From Bacteroidales bacterium (GTDB lineage: Bacteria > Bacteroidota > Bacteroidia > Bacteroidales > NBLH01): a DNA stretch of 5,329 nt. A model generated the notes under the pieces. That model saw nothing but the letters and a program-made list of their open reading frames with translations, did not search any database and was not told the origin of the DNA. The position numbers and the translations under genes are program-made. This document shows positions 1-5,329 of this stretch, one piece after another (within the stretch, counting starts at the first letter, position 1; each line of letters begins with the position of its first letter). The stretch covers positions 1 through 5,329 of the forward strand of contig JARGGF010000404.1 of the NCBI GenBank assembly GCA_029210905.1. Direction: 5' to 3'.

Positions 1-258
1 AAAAACGCCTAGTACTGCTGCGATAATAAAATAGGTCTTAAGTTTGATGCTTAACCTTTTTCTGTAAATGGTAACAAACAGAATGATGACTAGCCAAATT
101 AGATCAGAAACAAATGAAATTTCAAATCCGGTAATGAATAATCGGTTTAGGCTTAAAAAATAGACGATAAAACCAATGCTTGTAGAAATAATCAATGATA
201 AATTAACTATTTGCTCCTGTACTTCACTAATTTGGCTATCAGTTTTATTATTCTGCAT
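1..258 (-). CDS. Partial N-terminus of a multi-helix membrane protein, possibly a sensor histidine kinase
   Basis: An open frame of 86 codons starts at the ATG at 258 and runs off the left edge without a stop. The product has a polar N-terminus (about residues 1-17, rich in Q, N, E and S) followed by three hydrophobic segments at roughly 18-37, 46-64 and 74 to the edge. A basic RKR loop at about 66-68 separates the second and third, which suggests that loop is cytoplasmic. This layout, with short loops and no large extracytoplasmic domain, resembles the multi-helix N-terminal sensor regions of many Bacteroidota PAS-containing histidine kinases, and the signalling neighbours fit. No kinase motif is inside the window, so the function is an inference. 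The gene is co-directional with the chemoreceptor gene, 236 bases downstream of that gene's stop. The start is the first ATG of the frame and sits in an AT-rich context. Confidence 0.6.
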   Translation of the reverse strand, partial: MQNNKTDSQISEVQEQIVNLSLIISTSIGFIVYFLSLNRLFITGFEISFVSDLIWLVIILFVTIYRKRLSIKLKTYFIIAAVLGVF

Positions 259-320
259 AATTCTATATTGTATAATATTAATACATACAATTAACAAAGA
301 ATATTTGTTCTCTGTAAGAA

Positions 321-364
321 GTTTTAAAATCTTTATCTAAGATTTTAAAACAGATATTTATCTG
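321..364. repeat. Two abutting perfect inverted repeats (13-5-13 and 6-2-6)
   Basis: GTTTTAAAATCTT at 321-333 is exactly reverse-complemented by AAGATTTTAAAAC at 339-351, around a 5-base loop. Immediately beside it, sharing base 351, CAGATA (351-356) and TATCTG (359-364) form a second perfect palindrome around TT. The pair lies 63-106 bases upstream of the left-edge membrane protein start and 131-174 bases beyond the chemoreceptor stop. The stem is AT-rich and no T-tract follows it on either strand. An operator or leader RNA structure for the left gene is therefore as plausible as a terminator. The inverted repeats are seen directly; the role is not known. Confidence 0.6.
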
Positions 365-448
365 AATATTAAATAATTACGAAATTAAATAAAGCATTTC
401 AGAAAATAAAAAAAGGTTCATTTTGGAAATTTTGTTCTAATATATGAG

Positions 449-478
449 CCCTGCTAAATATGGCCTACACAGCAGAGG
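449..478 (-). terminator. Weak stem-loop just after the chemoreceptor stop
   Basis: CTGCT (451-455) pairs with AGCAG (471-475) across a 15-base loop. Two further C-G pairs (449-450 with 477-478) can form past a one-base bulge at 476. It begins 17 bases downstream of the chemoreceptor stop on the minus strand and is the only GC-containing stem in this gap. No T-run follows, so it is at best a non-canonical terminator or a 3' end-stabilising hairpin. Confidence 0.25.
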
Positions 479-494
479 ACTATTTTTCTTTCGG

Positions 495-1781
495 TTAATA
501 TTTTTCAAATTCTGATTCATATCCGGAATTCTCAGACATATCCAGTGCAAAGCTTGATTTATTTGAAGTATTTTTGAATTTAGATGTTTGGGCTTCACTT
601 TTTAAGTTATTTGCAATTTTTTTAAAATCAGACATCTGTCTCTTGAACTGGTGAGTCTGCTCCCCTATTTTAAAAAATGAAATTAAATCAAGCAATTGTT
701 GGGCCTGGGCTGATAACTCTTCAGAACTACTTGCCATTTCTTCTGAGTTTGCGGCATTTACTTGTGTTACGCTATTAAGTTCATTGATAGCATTATTTAT
801 TTGGTCAGCACCTGCATTTTGCTCAGCACTGGCCACTGAAATTTCCTGAATAAACTGAACTGTTTTTTGTATCTCAGGTATAGTTTCATGCATGTATAAG
901 CTTGCTTTTTCAGTAATTTTAACGCTATTTTCTGATAGTGCATTAATTTCCTCTGCAGCAACTTTACTTCTTTCGGCTAATTTTCTTACCTCACCGGCCA
1001 CAACAGCAAAACCTCTACCATATTCGCCAGCACGGGCAGCTTCAACCGCTGCATTTAATGCCAGAATGTTTGTTTGAAAGGCAATATCGCTGATTATAGA
1101 AATTTTTTGTGCAATTTCTTTTATAGAAGATAAACTATTGCCCGCTGCCTGGTTTACTTTAGTCATGCCTTCAGAGGCACTTAAAGCAATTTTTTCTGTT
1201 TGATTTGCATTGCCGGAATTCTGTTTTATATTGGCTACCATTTGTTCCATTGAGGCTGAAACCTGCTCACTGGCAGATGCTTGCTCATTTGACCCCTGAG
1301 AAAGTTGTTGGGCTGCGTCGCTTAATTCATTACTGGCATCAGATATATAATCAGCACTATTTTTAACTCCTGCAATTACTTTTTTAAGGGTGTTTGATAA
1401 AGTGCTTATGCTAACGCTTAACCTACCCAGCTCGTCATTTCGTGAAGCCAAAGTCTTATCGGTTACAATATCCAAATTTCCATTGCTTAACTCTTCAAGG
1501 TTTTTTAATGAAGCATCAAACGGTTTTCGTATTAACCGATACACTTGATAAATTAATATTCCTGAAACAATTATACCCACCGGCAAATTAATCGCTTTTA
1601 CATAGTGATCCGGAAATAGGCGGGCAAGTTGCGTATTAACCTCATTAAAAAGAAGATTTATCACCCAAAAGGTAACTATCTTTAATAGGATACTGTTTTT
1701 GAACAACAGCCTAAGAACAATGATTGCCAGGCCAGTGCCTGCTACCAGAGTGAGTGCTAAATTAATTAAAATCGTTTCCAT
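495..1781 (-). CDS. Methyl-accepting chemotaxis protein with minimal extracytoplasmic region
   Basis: This is a 428-residue membrane chemoreceptor, expected to act in arrays with CheA and CheW. Hydrophobic segments lie at about 4-27 and 65-84, with a weaker one at 31-45. The intervening loop is only about 20 residues, so there is no periplasmic ligand domain. A HAMP-like linker follows (about 82-135), then the long coiled-coil signalling domain (about 136-371). Its hairpin tip, with the family hallmark FQTNILALNAAVEAARAGE (235-253), is intact. Methylation-type E-Q or E-E pairs in small-residue contexts are visible at 172-173, 179-180, 347-348 and 354-355. A Ser/Lys/Asn-rich tail (about 372-423) ends in EFEKY, which resembles the NWETF tether for CheR. 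The ATG at 1781 follows an A-rich stretch (TTATAAA). No chemotaxis partner gene is in the window. The neighbouring receiver gene, 162 bases upstream on the same strand, may be co-transcribed. The family call is certain; the ligand is unknown. Confidence 0.95.
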   Translation of the reverse strand: METILINLALTLVAGTGLAIIVLRLLFKNSILLKIVTFWVINLLFNEVNTQLARLFPDHYVKAINLPVGIIVSGILIYQVYRLIRKPFDASLKNLEELSNGNLDIVTDKTLASRNDELGRLSVSISTLSNTLKKVIAGVKNSADYISDASNELSDAAQQLSQGSNEQASASEQVSASMEQMVANIKQNSGNANQTEKIALSASEGMTKVNQAAGNSLSSIKEIAQKISIISDIAFQTNILALNAAVEAARAGEYGRGFAVVAGEVRKLAERSKVAAEEINALSENSVKITEKASLYMHETIPEIQKTVQFIQEISVASAEQNAGADQINNAINELNSVTQVNAANSEEMASSSEELSAQAQQLLDLISFFKIGEQTHQFKRQMSDFKKIANNLKSEAQTSKFKNTSNKSSFALDMSENSGYESEFEKY

Positions 1782-1943
1782 TTTATAATTATTAGTTATT
1801 AATCGATGTTTTTTTTGAACTTAAATTGGGGTTTGTATAATTCTATTTTATGTATGTTCACTATTTGCTTTGGGGTTATTAATATCTAAATGACTTTTTT
1901 ATTTTTGTCTCGATCTTTAATTTAAAATTATTTCAGGTTCTGT

Positions 1944-2327
1944 TTATTCTTTAGGTAGGTAAAACTTTCCATTAAGAACATTTGCAATTGCATCTTCCAA
2001 ATGATCAGTTATATTGTTTTTATTCACAAAAGATAGAAATCCTGCTTCTATAACATCATTAATATATTGTGGTTCCTGATAATTAGAAACAGCAATTATT
2101 TTAACCGACTGGTCTTTTTTTAGCAGTAATTTTGTTGTTTCCATACCATTTAAACCCGGCATTTCTAAATCCATCAATATAAGGTCGGGTTTTTTCATGT
2201 AGAATAGTTCAATTGCTTGATTTCCATTTTCGGCCTCGGCAACCACTTGGTATTCAGTATTTCTGCTTAAAAAGTGTTTTGTTGCTTCTCTAAAAGCTTT
2301 GTTATCATCAACAATCATTATTCGCAT
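1944..2327 (-). CDS. Stand-alone receiver-domain response regulator (NarL-type receiver, no output domain)
   Basis: The 127-residue product is a single receiver domain. The acidic pair is D7-D8, the phospho-acceptor is D53 (in LMDLEMPG), the Thr/Ser switch residue is S81 and the conserved Lys is K103, so it should be phosphorylatable. It resembles the receiver of the nearby NarL/LuxR-type regulator more than a typical CheY. The two align end to end without gaps, at about 45 of 127 identical positions by hand, and this protein stops exactly where the other enters its linker to the HTH. The 160 bases after its stop hold no HTH remnant, so it is a genuine short protein rather than an obvious frameshift. 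The ATG at 2327 lies about 20 bases after a predicted start site. Likely roles are phosphate sink, phosphotransfer intermediate or partner-binding switch, possibly serving the kinase upstream or the chemoreceptor downstream. The role is inferred. Confidence 0.9.
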   Translation of the reverse strand: MRIMIVDDNKAFREATKHFLSRNTEYQVVAEAENGNQAIELFYMKKPDLILMDLEMPGLNGMETTKLLLKKDQSVKIIAVSNYQEPQYINDVIEAGFLSFVNKNNITDHLEDAIANVLNGKFYLPKE

Positions 2328-2352
2328 GTTCTCAACAATTATAATTTTGATG

Positions 2353-2383
2353 CAAAAATAGATCGGGATAGCCTTAAGTTAAA
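2353..2383 (-). promoter_or_regulatory. Bacteroidota-type promoter (TAnnTTTG) for the stand-alone receiver gene
   Basis: Read on the minus strand, TATTTTTG (2360-2353) matches the TAnnTTTG -7 element of the Bacteroidota primary sigma factor exactly. Nineteen bases upstream, TTTA (2383-2380) matches three of the four bases of the TTTG -33 element. Transcription would start near 2346-2348, leaving a leader of about 20 bases before the ATG at 2327. The spacing and position are right for this gene. It gives the receiver, and perhaps the chemoreceptor, expression independent of the kinase-regulator operon. Confidence 0.6.
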
Positions 2384-2418
2384 AGAGCAGATTTACTCAA
2401 TTTTTGAAGAATATTACT

Positions 2419-2434
2419 TGCGTAAAATTACGCA
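2419..2434. promoter_or_regulatory. Perfect 7-2-7 palindrome, candidate operator
   Basis: TGCGTAA (2419-2425) and TTACGCA (2428-2434) are exact reverse complements around AA. The GC-containing ends stand out in this AT-rich spacer. The centre lies about 80 bases upstream of the predicted start site of the receiver gene, which suits an activator. It also lies beyond the regulator's stop, on the same strand. NarL/LuxR-type regulators bind dyad sites as dimers, so the adjacent regulator is a natural candidate to bind here. That link is inference. Confidence 0.45.
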
Positions 2435-2570
2435 TATGGGAAAGGTATACCACTCAGAGACAGACAGATTGAGCAGCCTGAATAATATTCTTAAGTGTAG
2501 TGCAATATGTTTGATGGTAATTTAAGTTAATAGTATGAAATAATTCAGTTAAGTGCTAATATTGATGCAA

Positions 2571-3230
2571 TTAAATATCAATGAGTTTGTTTTTTATCGC
2601 TTGAATAATAAGGTTGCTGGTATTTGTGGCACCAAGTTTTTCCATAATTCGTGCTTTGTGTCCTTCTACAGTTCTTGGAGAAATGAAAAGTTTGTCTCCT
2701 ATTTCTTTTGTTGATAAACCATGGCAAATCAATTCCAGGGTTTCCTGCTCCCTGTCAGTAAGTTTTATTTTTACTGAACCTGAAATTTTTTCTGATATTT
2801 TGGTTTTGCCCATATTTATAATGATATTTTTCATCAGTTCAGGGGAAAAAAAATCATTCCCTGCCATTACAGTTTCAATAGCTTCTTCCAATTCTTCACT
2901 ACCAGCTTGTTTCAGCACAAAGCCTTTTGCTCCTGCACTAATCATTTTATAATAGTAGTTTTCATCACCATTCATTGATAAAGCAACTACTTTTAAATCA
3001 GGATTTTGAGCCACAGCAATTTCCGTAGCTTCTATGCCATCCATTTGTGGCATATTAATATCCATCAGCACAATATCGGGCTCGCAGGTTTTTAAAAGTT
3101 GAAGAAACTGTTGCCCATTTTCTGCTTCGGCAATTACTTCAGCGGTTTTGAGCTTTGAAATAAGAAAGCTTAAGCCTTCCCTGAACATTTTATGGTCATC
3201 AACCAATATTATTTTTATCTTTTTATCCAT
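2571..3230 (-). CDS. NarL/LuxR-family DNA-binding response regulator
   Basis: The product is 219 residues from the ATG at 3230, the usual length for the NarL/FixJ family. The N-terminal receiver (about 4-125) has acidic D11-D12, phospho-acceptor D57 (LMDINMP), switch S85 and K107. A linker leads to a C-terminal LuxR-type HTH (about 155-216). It opens with the family signature LTDREQETLELICHGLS and includes the recognition helix region SPRTVEGH (184-191). The frame can be extended two codons to a TTG at 3236, but the ATG is preferred because the TTG extension adds nothing to the fold. The gene starts 21 bases after the stop of the histidine kinase, so the two are almost surely one operon and a cognate pair. 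Phosphorylation should promote dimer binding to DNA. The 243-base spacer downstream contains a palindrome that could be its target. Regulated genes cannot be named from sequence. Confidence 0.95.
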   Translation of the reverse strand: MDKKIKIILVDDHKMFREGLSFLISKLKTAEVIAEAENGQQFLQLLKTCEPDIVLMDINMPQMDGIEATEIAVAQNPDLKVVALSMNGDENYYYKMISAGAKGFVLKQAGSEELEEAIETVMAGNDFFSPELMKNIIINMGKTKISEKISGSVKIKLTDREQETLELICHGLSTKEIGDKLFISPRTVEGHKARIMEKLGATNTSNLIIQAIKNKLIDI

Positions 3231-3251
3231 TTTCAAATAATTGGTAAAAAT

Positions 3252-4859
3252 TCAGATTGCAATTTTTACATCCACTTCAATTCCTTTATCAATATCACTT
3301 TGCATGTTAATTTTGCCATTTAGCGATTTTATACGGCTAATTATATTTGACAAGCCCATTCCTGTATTATTTTTAATGGTTGTTTCAAGATCAAATCCAA
3401 CCCCATTATCTGAATAATTCATAGAGATGGAACCATCTATAGCAATCAGAACGATGGTAATAAGATTTGCCTTGGAATATTTAATACTATTGTTAATCAA
3501 TTCAACCAGAACACGATACAAGGTAGTTTCTATATTTTCATCCAGCCTGTAATCTATATTTGTATGAAAATCAAACATTATTTTACTCGTTTTATTAATT
3601 TTAAGAAAAAAGGACTCGATGGCGCCCTTTATACCAAAATTGCGTAAGACATGTGGACTTAAATTATTAGCTATTTCTTGGGCACTTATGATTGCTTCAT
3701 TTACTGTGTCGTTAAGTTTCATGATGGTATACAGCCTTTCTTCTTCATTTTCACAACTATGAAGTGCTTTTGCATAGATTTTAGTAGCCGAAAGCAAGGG
3801 GCCTACTCCATCATGTAACTCTTTTGCAAATCGGCTTCTTTCCCGCTCTTCAGTTTGAATAATAGTACTTAGTATTTTTTGTTCAAGTTTCTTTCGTTCG
3901 CTAATATCATGTAAAACTGAAAAAACAGCTTTCTGATTTTCATAATCAATAAGAATGGTGTTCACTTCTAAGGGTACAACTTGATTTTGTGAAGTTTTGA
4001 CTGCAATTTCAATATGCGATGATAACTGATTATCGACCAGGCTATTTGCTTTTTCATTTATTATTGTATAATATTCTGGCAACACAAAGTCTCTTACTGT
4101 TTTATTTTTTAGCTCCTCCTCAGAAATACCTATAAAATTTAATAAGGTTTTGTTTACTTCCAGAATTTTACCTTCAAAATCACTGATTACTATGCTATTA
4201 GAACTTGAATTAAATATATTTTTGAATTTTTTTTCGCTGATCAATGCACTTTCTTTAGCTATATTCAATTGTTCAACTGATGAAGTAAAAAATTCTCTTT
4301 GTTTTCCTACAATAAAAATTGTGACAATGGATATATATAAAAAGGTCACTATCATGACCAGCCAAATATTATAGCTTGATAAATAAGTAATAATATCAAA
4401 TTTAATCCCAAGATACTTATTGTAAAACAAATAGGCAGCTGCCAGTACCATCACAGTAAGAAGGGACAAAACAACAAATGCATATTTCTTTTCGTAAAAA
4501 ACACTGATAATCAAGGATATAAAAACAATATGAAGACTCCAGTAACCCAACATGCCTACATTAAATACATAGGAAAACAAGAAAATCGTTAAAAGAGAAA
4601 CATAACTTATAAACCTGAATCTAAAACTAGTTTTGTTCCTTAAAAGATAGATTAGAATAAGAAGAAATAATAAAATGAATTGATATAAGACAAGTGAGGA
4701 CAGGCCAATCGTTTTAAATCGGGTATAGGTGCCAATTAAACCTGGAATGGCAAATAAAATACTGATAAGAATTGCAAAATTTAATATCTTGTTGTTACTT
4801 AATTTTAATTCAGATTTAAAATCTGAACTGCTATTAATTTTTACTGACTTGATTTTCAT
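3252..4859 (-). CDS. Membrane sensor histidine kinase, 6TM-PAS-HisKA_3-HATPase_c (NarX/DegS class)
   Basis: The 535-residue kinase should phosphorylate the NarL-type regulator encoded 21 bases downstream. About six hydrophobic segments fill residues 25-185 (near 25-47, 54-73, 82-102, 107-121, 126-147 and 162-185), with short loops and no periplasmic domain. A short helical linker follows, then a PAS domain (about 207-320) ending in the usual DISERKKLE. The HisKA_3 dimerisation helix carries the phospho-accepting H349 in KELHDGVGP. The HATPase_c domain (about 430-535) has the N-box ELINNSIKYSKA (453-464), a G1 box DNGVGFD (484-490) and a G2 box NTGMGLSNI (498-506), all intact, so autokinase activity is expected. 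The residue five after the His is Pro354, where phosphatase-competent HisKA_3 kinases such as NarX have Gln. The ATG at 4859 is the first of the frame and lies well upstream of the first helix. The signal is unknown; a membrane cue or a cytoplasmic PAS ligand are both possible. Confidence 0.95.
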   Translation of the reverse strand: MKIKSVKINSSSDFKSELKLSNNKILNFAILISILFAIPGLIGTYTRFKTIGLSSLVLYQFILLFLLILIYLLRNKTSFRFRFISYVSLLTIFLFSYVFNVGMLGYWSLHIVFISLIISVFYEKKYAFVVLSLLTVMVLAAAYLFYNKYLGIKFDIITYLSSYNIWLVMIVTFLYISIVTIFIVGKQREFFTSSVEQLNIAKESALISEKKFKNIFNSSSNSIVISDFEGKILEVNKTLLNFIGISEEELKNKTVRDFVLPEYYTIINEKANSLVDNQLSSHIEIAVKTSQNQVVPLEVNTILIDYENQKAVFSVLHDISERKKLEQKILSTIIQTEERERSRFAKELHDGVGPLLSATKIYAKALHSCENEEERLYTIMKLNDTVNEAIISAQEIANNLSPHVLRNFGIKGAIESFFLKINKTSKIMFDFHTNIDYRLDENIETTLYRVLVELINNSIKYSKANLITIVLIAIDGSISMNYSDNGVGFDLETTIKNNTGMGLSNIISRIKSLNGKINMQSDIDKGIEVDVKIAI

Positions 4860-5203
4860 TTATATCAGGGTTAAATACGGGGTATTCGCAATGTATTTTA
4901 TAAGAAGTATTTACTCGTTTATTCATGTCAAGTACAACTTAATGATTATCATTAGAATCCTTAGATTAAATCCACATATATGTCAGATAATTAATAACAT
5001 GCCAAATGAACCAAGGAGTTTTGAATTAAATTATTCCGGTCTTTTTTCAACCACACAATATATGATTTTTTAATGAATTTTTGTGGTTTAATCCTTCAAT
5101 TAATCAATTTTGTTGATTTGAAAGAATATATTTCTAAAACTTAAGTTTATTAATGAATAAAGCCTTTGTATAAGTATTTTTCCTTTTATTTGTAGTCGTT
5201 TTT
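4860..5203. other. Divergent intergenic region between the kinase and the right-edge gene
   Basis: This 344-base AT-rich spacer must hold the promoters of the kinase operon (leftward) and the right-edge gene (rightward). No full TAnnTTTG element is found for either direction. It contains the palindrome at 4940-4954, a 10-base palindrome ACATATATGT (4974-4983), a 7-base inverted repeat AACCACA/TGTGGTT with arms 26 bases apart (5049-5055 and 5082-5088), and a small hairpin AATCAA-TTTTG-TTGATT (5102-5118). A plus-strand open frame covering 4860-5073 has no coding character. No tRNA, riboswitch or mobile element is recognised. Confidence 0.6.
4940..4954. promoter_or_regulatory. Fur-box-like 7-1-7 palindrome upstream of the histidine kinase
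   Basis: TAATGAT (4940-4946) and ATCATTA (4948-4954) are perfect reverse complements around a single T. The core matches the middle of the classical Fur box (GATAATGATAATCATTATC) except for the central base, which is symmetric anyway. The outer flanks do not match. It lies 81 bases upstream of the kinase ATG and about 250 upstream of the right-edge gene. An iron-type (Fur family) operator is possible, but AT-rich DNA yields such palindromes by chance. Confidence 0.35.
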
Positions 5204-5329
5204 ATGATGAATAATTATCGCATGCTAAAACATATATTGTTCTGGTTTTTTTTGTTGAATTACGTCACTCTGAATGCACAGCTAGATATCAGAACAGTGA
5301 TAGATAAAGCAAGAAAGGAAATATTCGAA
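5204..5329 (+). CDS. Partial N-terminus of an exported protein, possibly a TPR-type signalling protein
   Basis: An open frame begins at the ATG at 5204 and leaves the window at the right edge (42 codons). An in-frame ATG at 5222 (codon 7) is an equally good or better start, because AT-rich sequence precedes it and the signal peptide then begins MLKHILFWFF. A basic residue or two, a hydrophobic core (about residues 10-20 of the longer form) and a cleavage-like site in LNA|QLD form a classical Sec signal peptide with no lipobox Cys. The mature start, LDIRTVIDKARKEIFE, is a charged amphipathic helix. It resembles the first helix of Bacteroidota periplasmic TPR domains, which are often fused to a membrane helix and a kinase or HTH output. 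Only 17 or so mature residues are visible, so the TPR idea is tentative. Transcription is divergent from the kinase operon. Confidence 0.55.
   Translation, partial: MMNNYRMLKHILFWFFLLNYVTLNAQLDIRTVIDKARKEIFE

Noticed and set aside
295..303. Minus-strand TATTCTTTG as a -7 element for the left-edge gene
   Set aside because: It has three bases instead of two between TA and TTTG, and no TTTG-like -33 element lies at the right distance.
1782..1943. Search for a decayed HTH domain or a promoter after the receiver stop
   Set aside because: Translation after the stop gives nothing like a LuxR HTH and meets stops quickly. No minus-strand TAnnTTTG is present, so the chemoreceptor either depends on readthrough or has an unrecognised promoter.
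2274..2525. Plus-strand open frame of 83 codons overlapping the receiver gene start and the spacer
   Set aside because: Its only long-form start is inside the antisense of a conserved receiver gene. The spacer it crosses holds the receiver gene's promoter and a palindrome, and the product resembles no family I know.
3231..3236. TTG at 3236 as the start of the NarL-type regulator
   Set aside because: It would add only two residues before an in-frame ATG at 3230 that lies in a good A-rich context, so the ATG is simpler.
4729..5073. Plus-strand open frame of 114 codons across the kinase start and intergenic region
   Set aside because: Half of it is antisense to the kinase membrane region and the rest is AT-rich spacer with no coding character or supported start.
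5165..5192. Possible promoter for the right-edge gene: TTTG, 16-base gap, TTTATTTG
   Set aside because: The -7 box lacks the A of TAnnTTTG and the gap is shorter than usual. The start site would also fall almost on the ATG at 5204, although it could serve the ATG at 5222.
1..5329. CRISPR arrays, insertion sequences, tRNA or rRNA genes
   Set aside because: No regularly spaced repeats, transposase-like frames, terminal repeats or cloverleaf-like sequences were seen on either strand.

Overview
The window is AT-rich DNA that most likely comes from a member of the Bacteroidota. Four things suggest this: a TAnnTTTG-type promoter upstream of one gene, no clear Shine-Dalgarno sequences (starts follow A-rich stretches), a signal peptide ending in the 'NA|Q' style common in that phylum, and the protein families themselves. 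The assignment is an inference from sequence style, because there is no rRNA or marker gene here.

All four complete genes, and probably both partial edge genes, are for signal transduction. They all lie on the minus strand except the right-edge gene. In order of transcription (right to left): a six-helix membrane histidine kinase with a PAS domain and a HisKA_3 core (4859-3252); 21 bases later a NarL/LuxR-type response regulator (3230-2571), forming a typical kinase-regulator operon; a 243-base gap holding a near-consensus Bacteroidota promoter, a perfect 7-2-7 palindrome and repeated TTAAGT motifs; a receiver-only response regulator (2327-1944); a 162-base AT-rich gap; a methyl-accepting chemotaxis protein with almost no extracellular part (1781-495); a 236-base gap with striking inverted repeats (321-364); and the start of a multi-helix membrane protein, perhaps another sensor kinase (258 to the left edge). 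On the plus strand at the right edge begins a secreted or periplasmic-facing protein with a signal peptide (5204 or 5222 to the end). A 344-base divergent intergenic region separates it from the kinase and carries a Fur-box-like palindrome.

Working model (inference): the kinase senses a membrane or cytoplasmic cue and phosphorylates the adjacent NarL-type regulator. That regulator may control the receiver gene through the palindrome upstream of its promoter. The kinase lacks the Gln that HisKA_3 kinases use for phosphatase activity, and the stand-alone receiver is clearly related to the regulator's receiver. The receiver could therefore be a phosphate sink, or a link to the neighbouring chemoreceptor. 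The chemoreceptor ends in a CheR-tether-like pentapeptide. No cheA, cheW, cheR or cheB is in the window.
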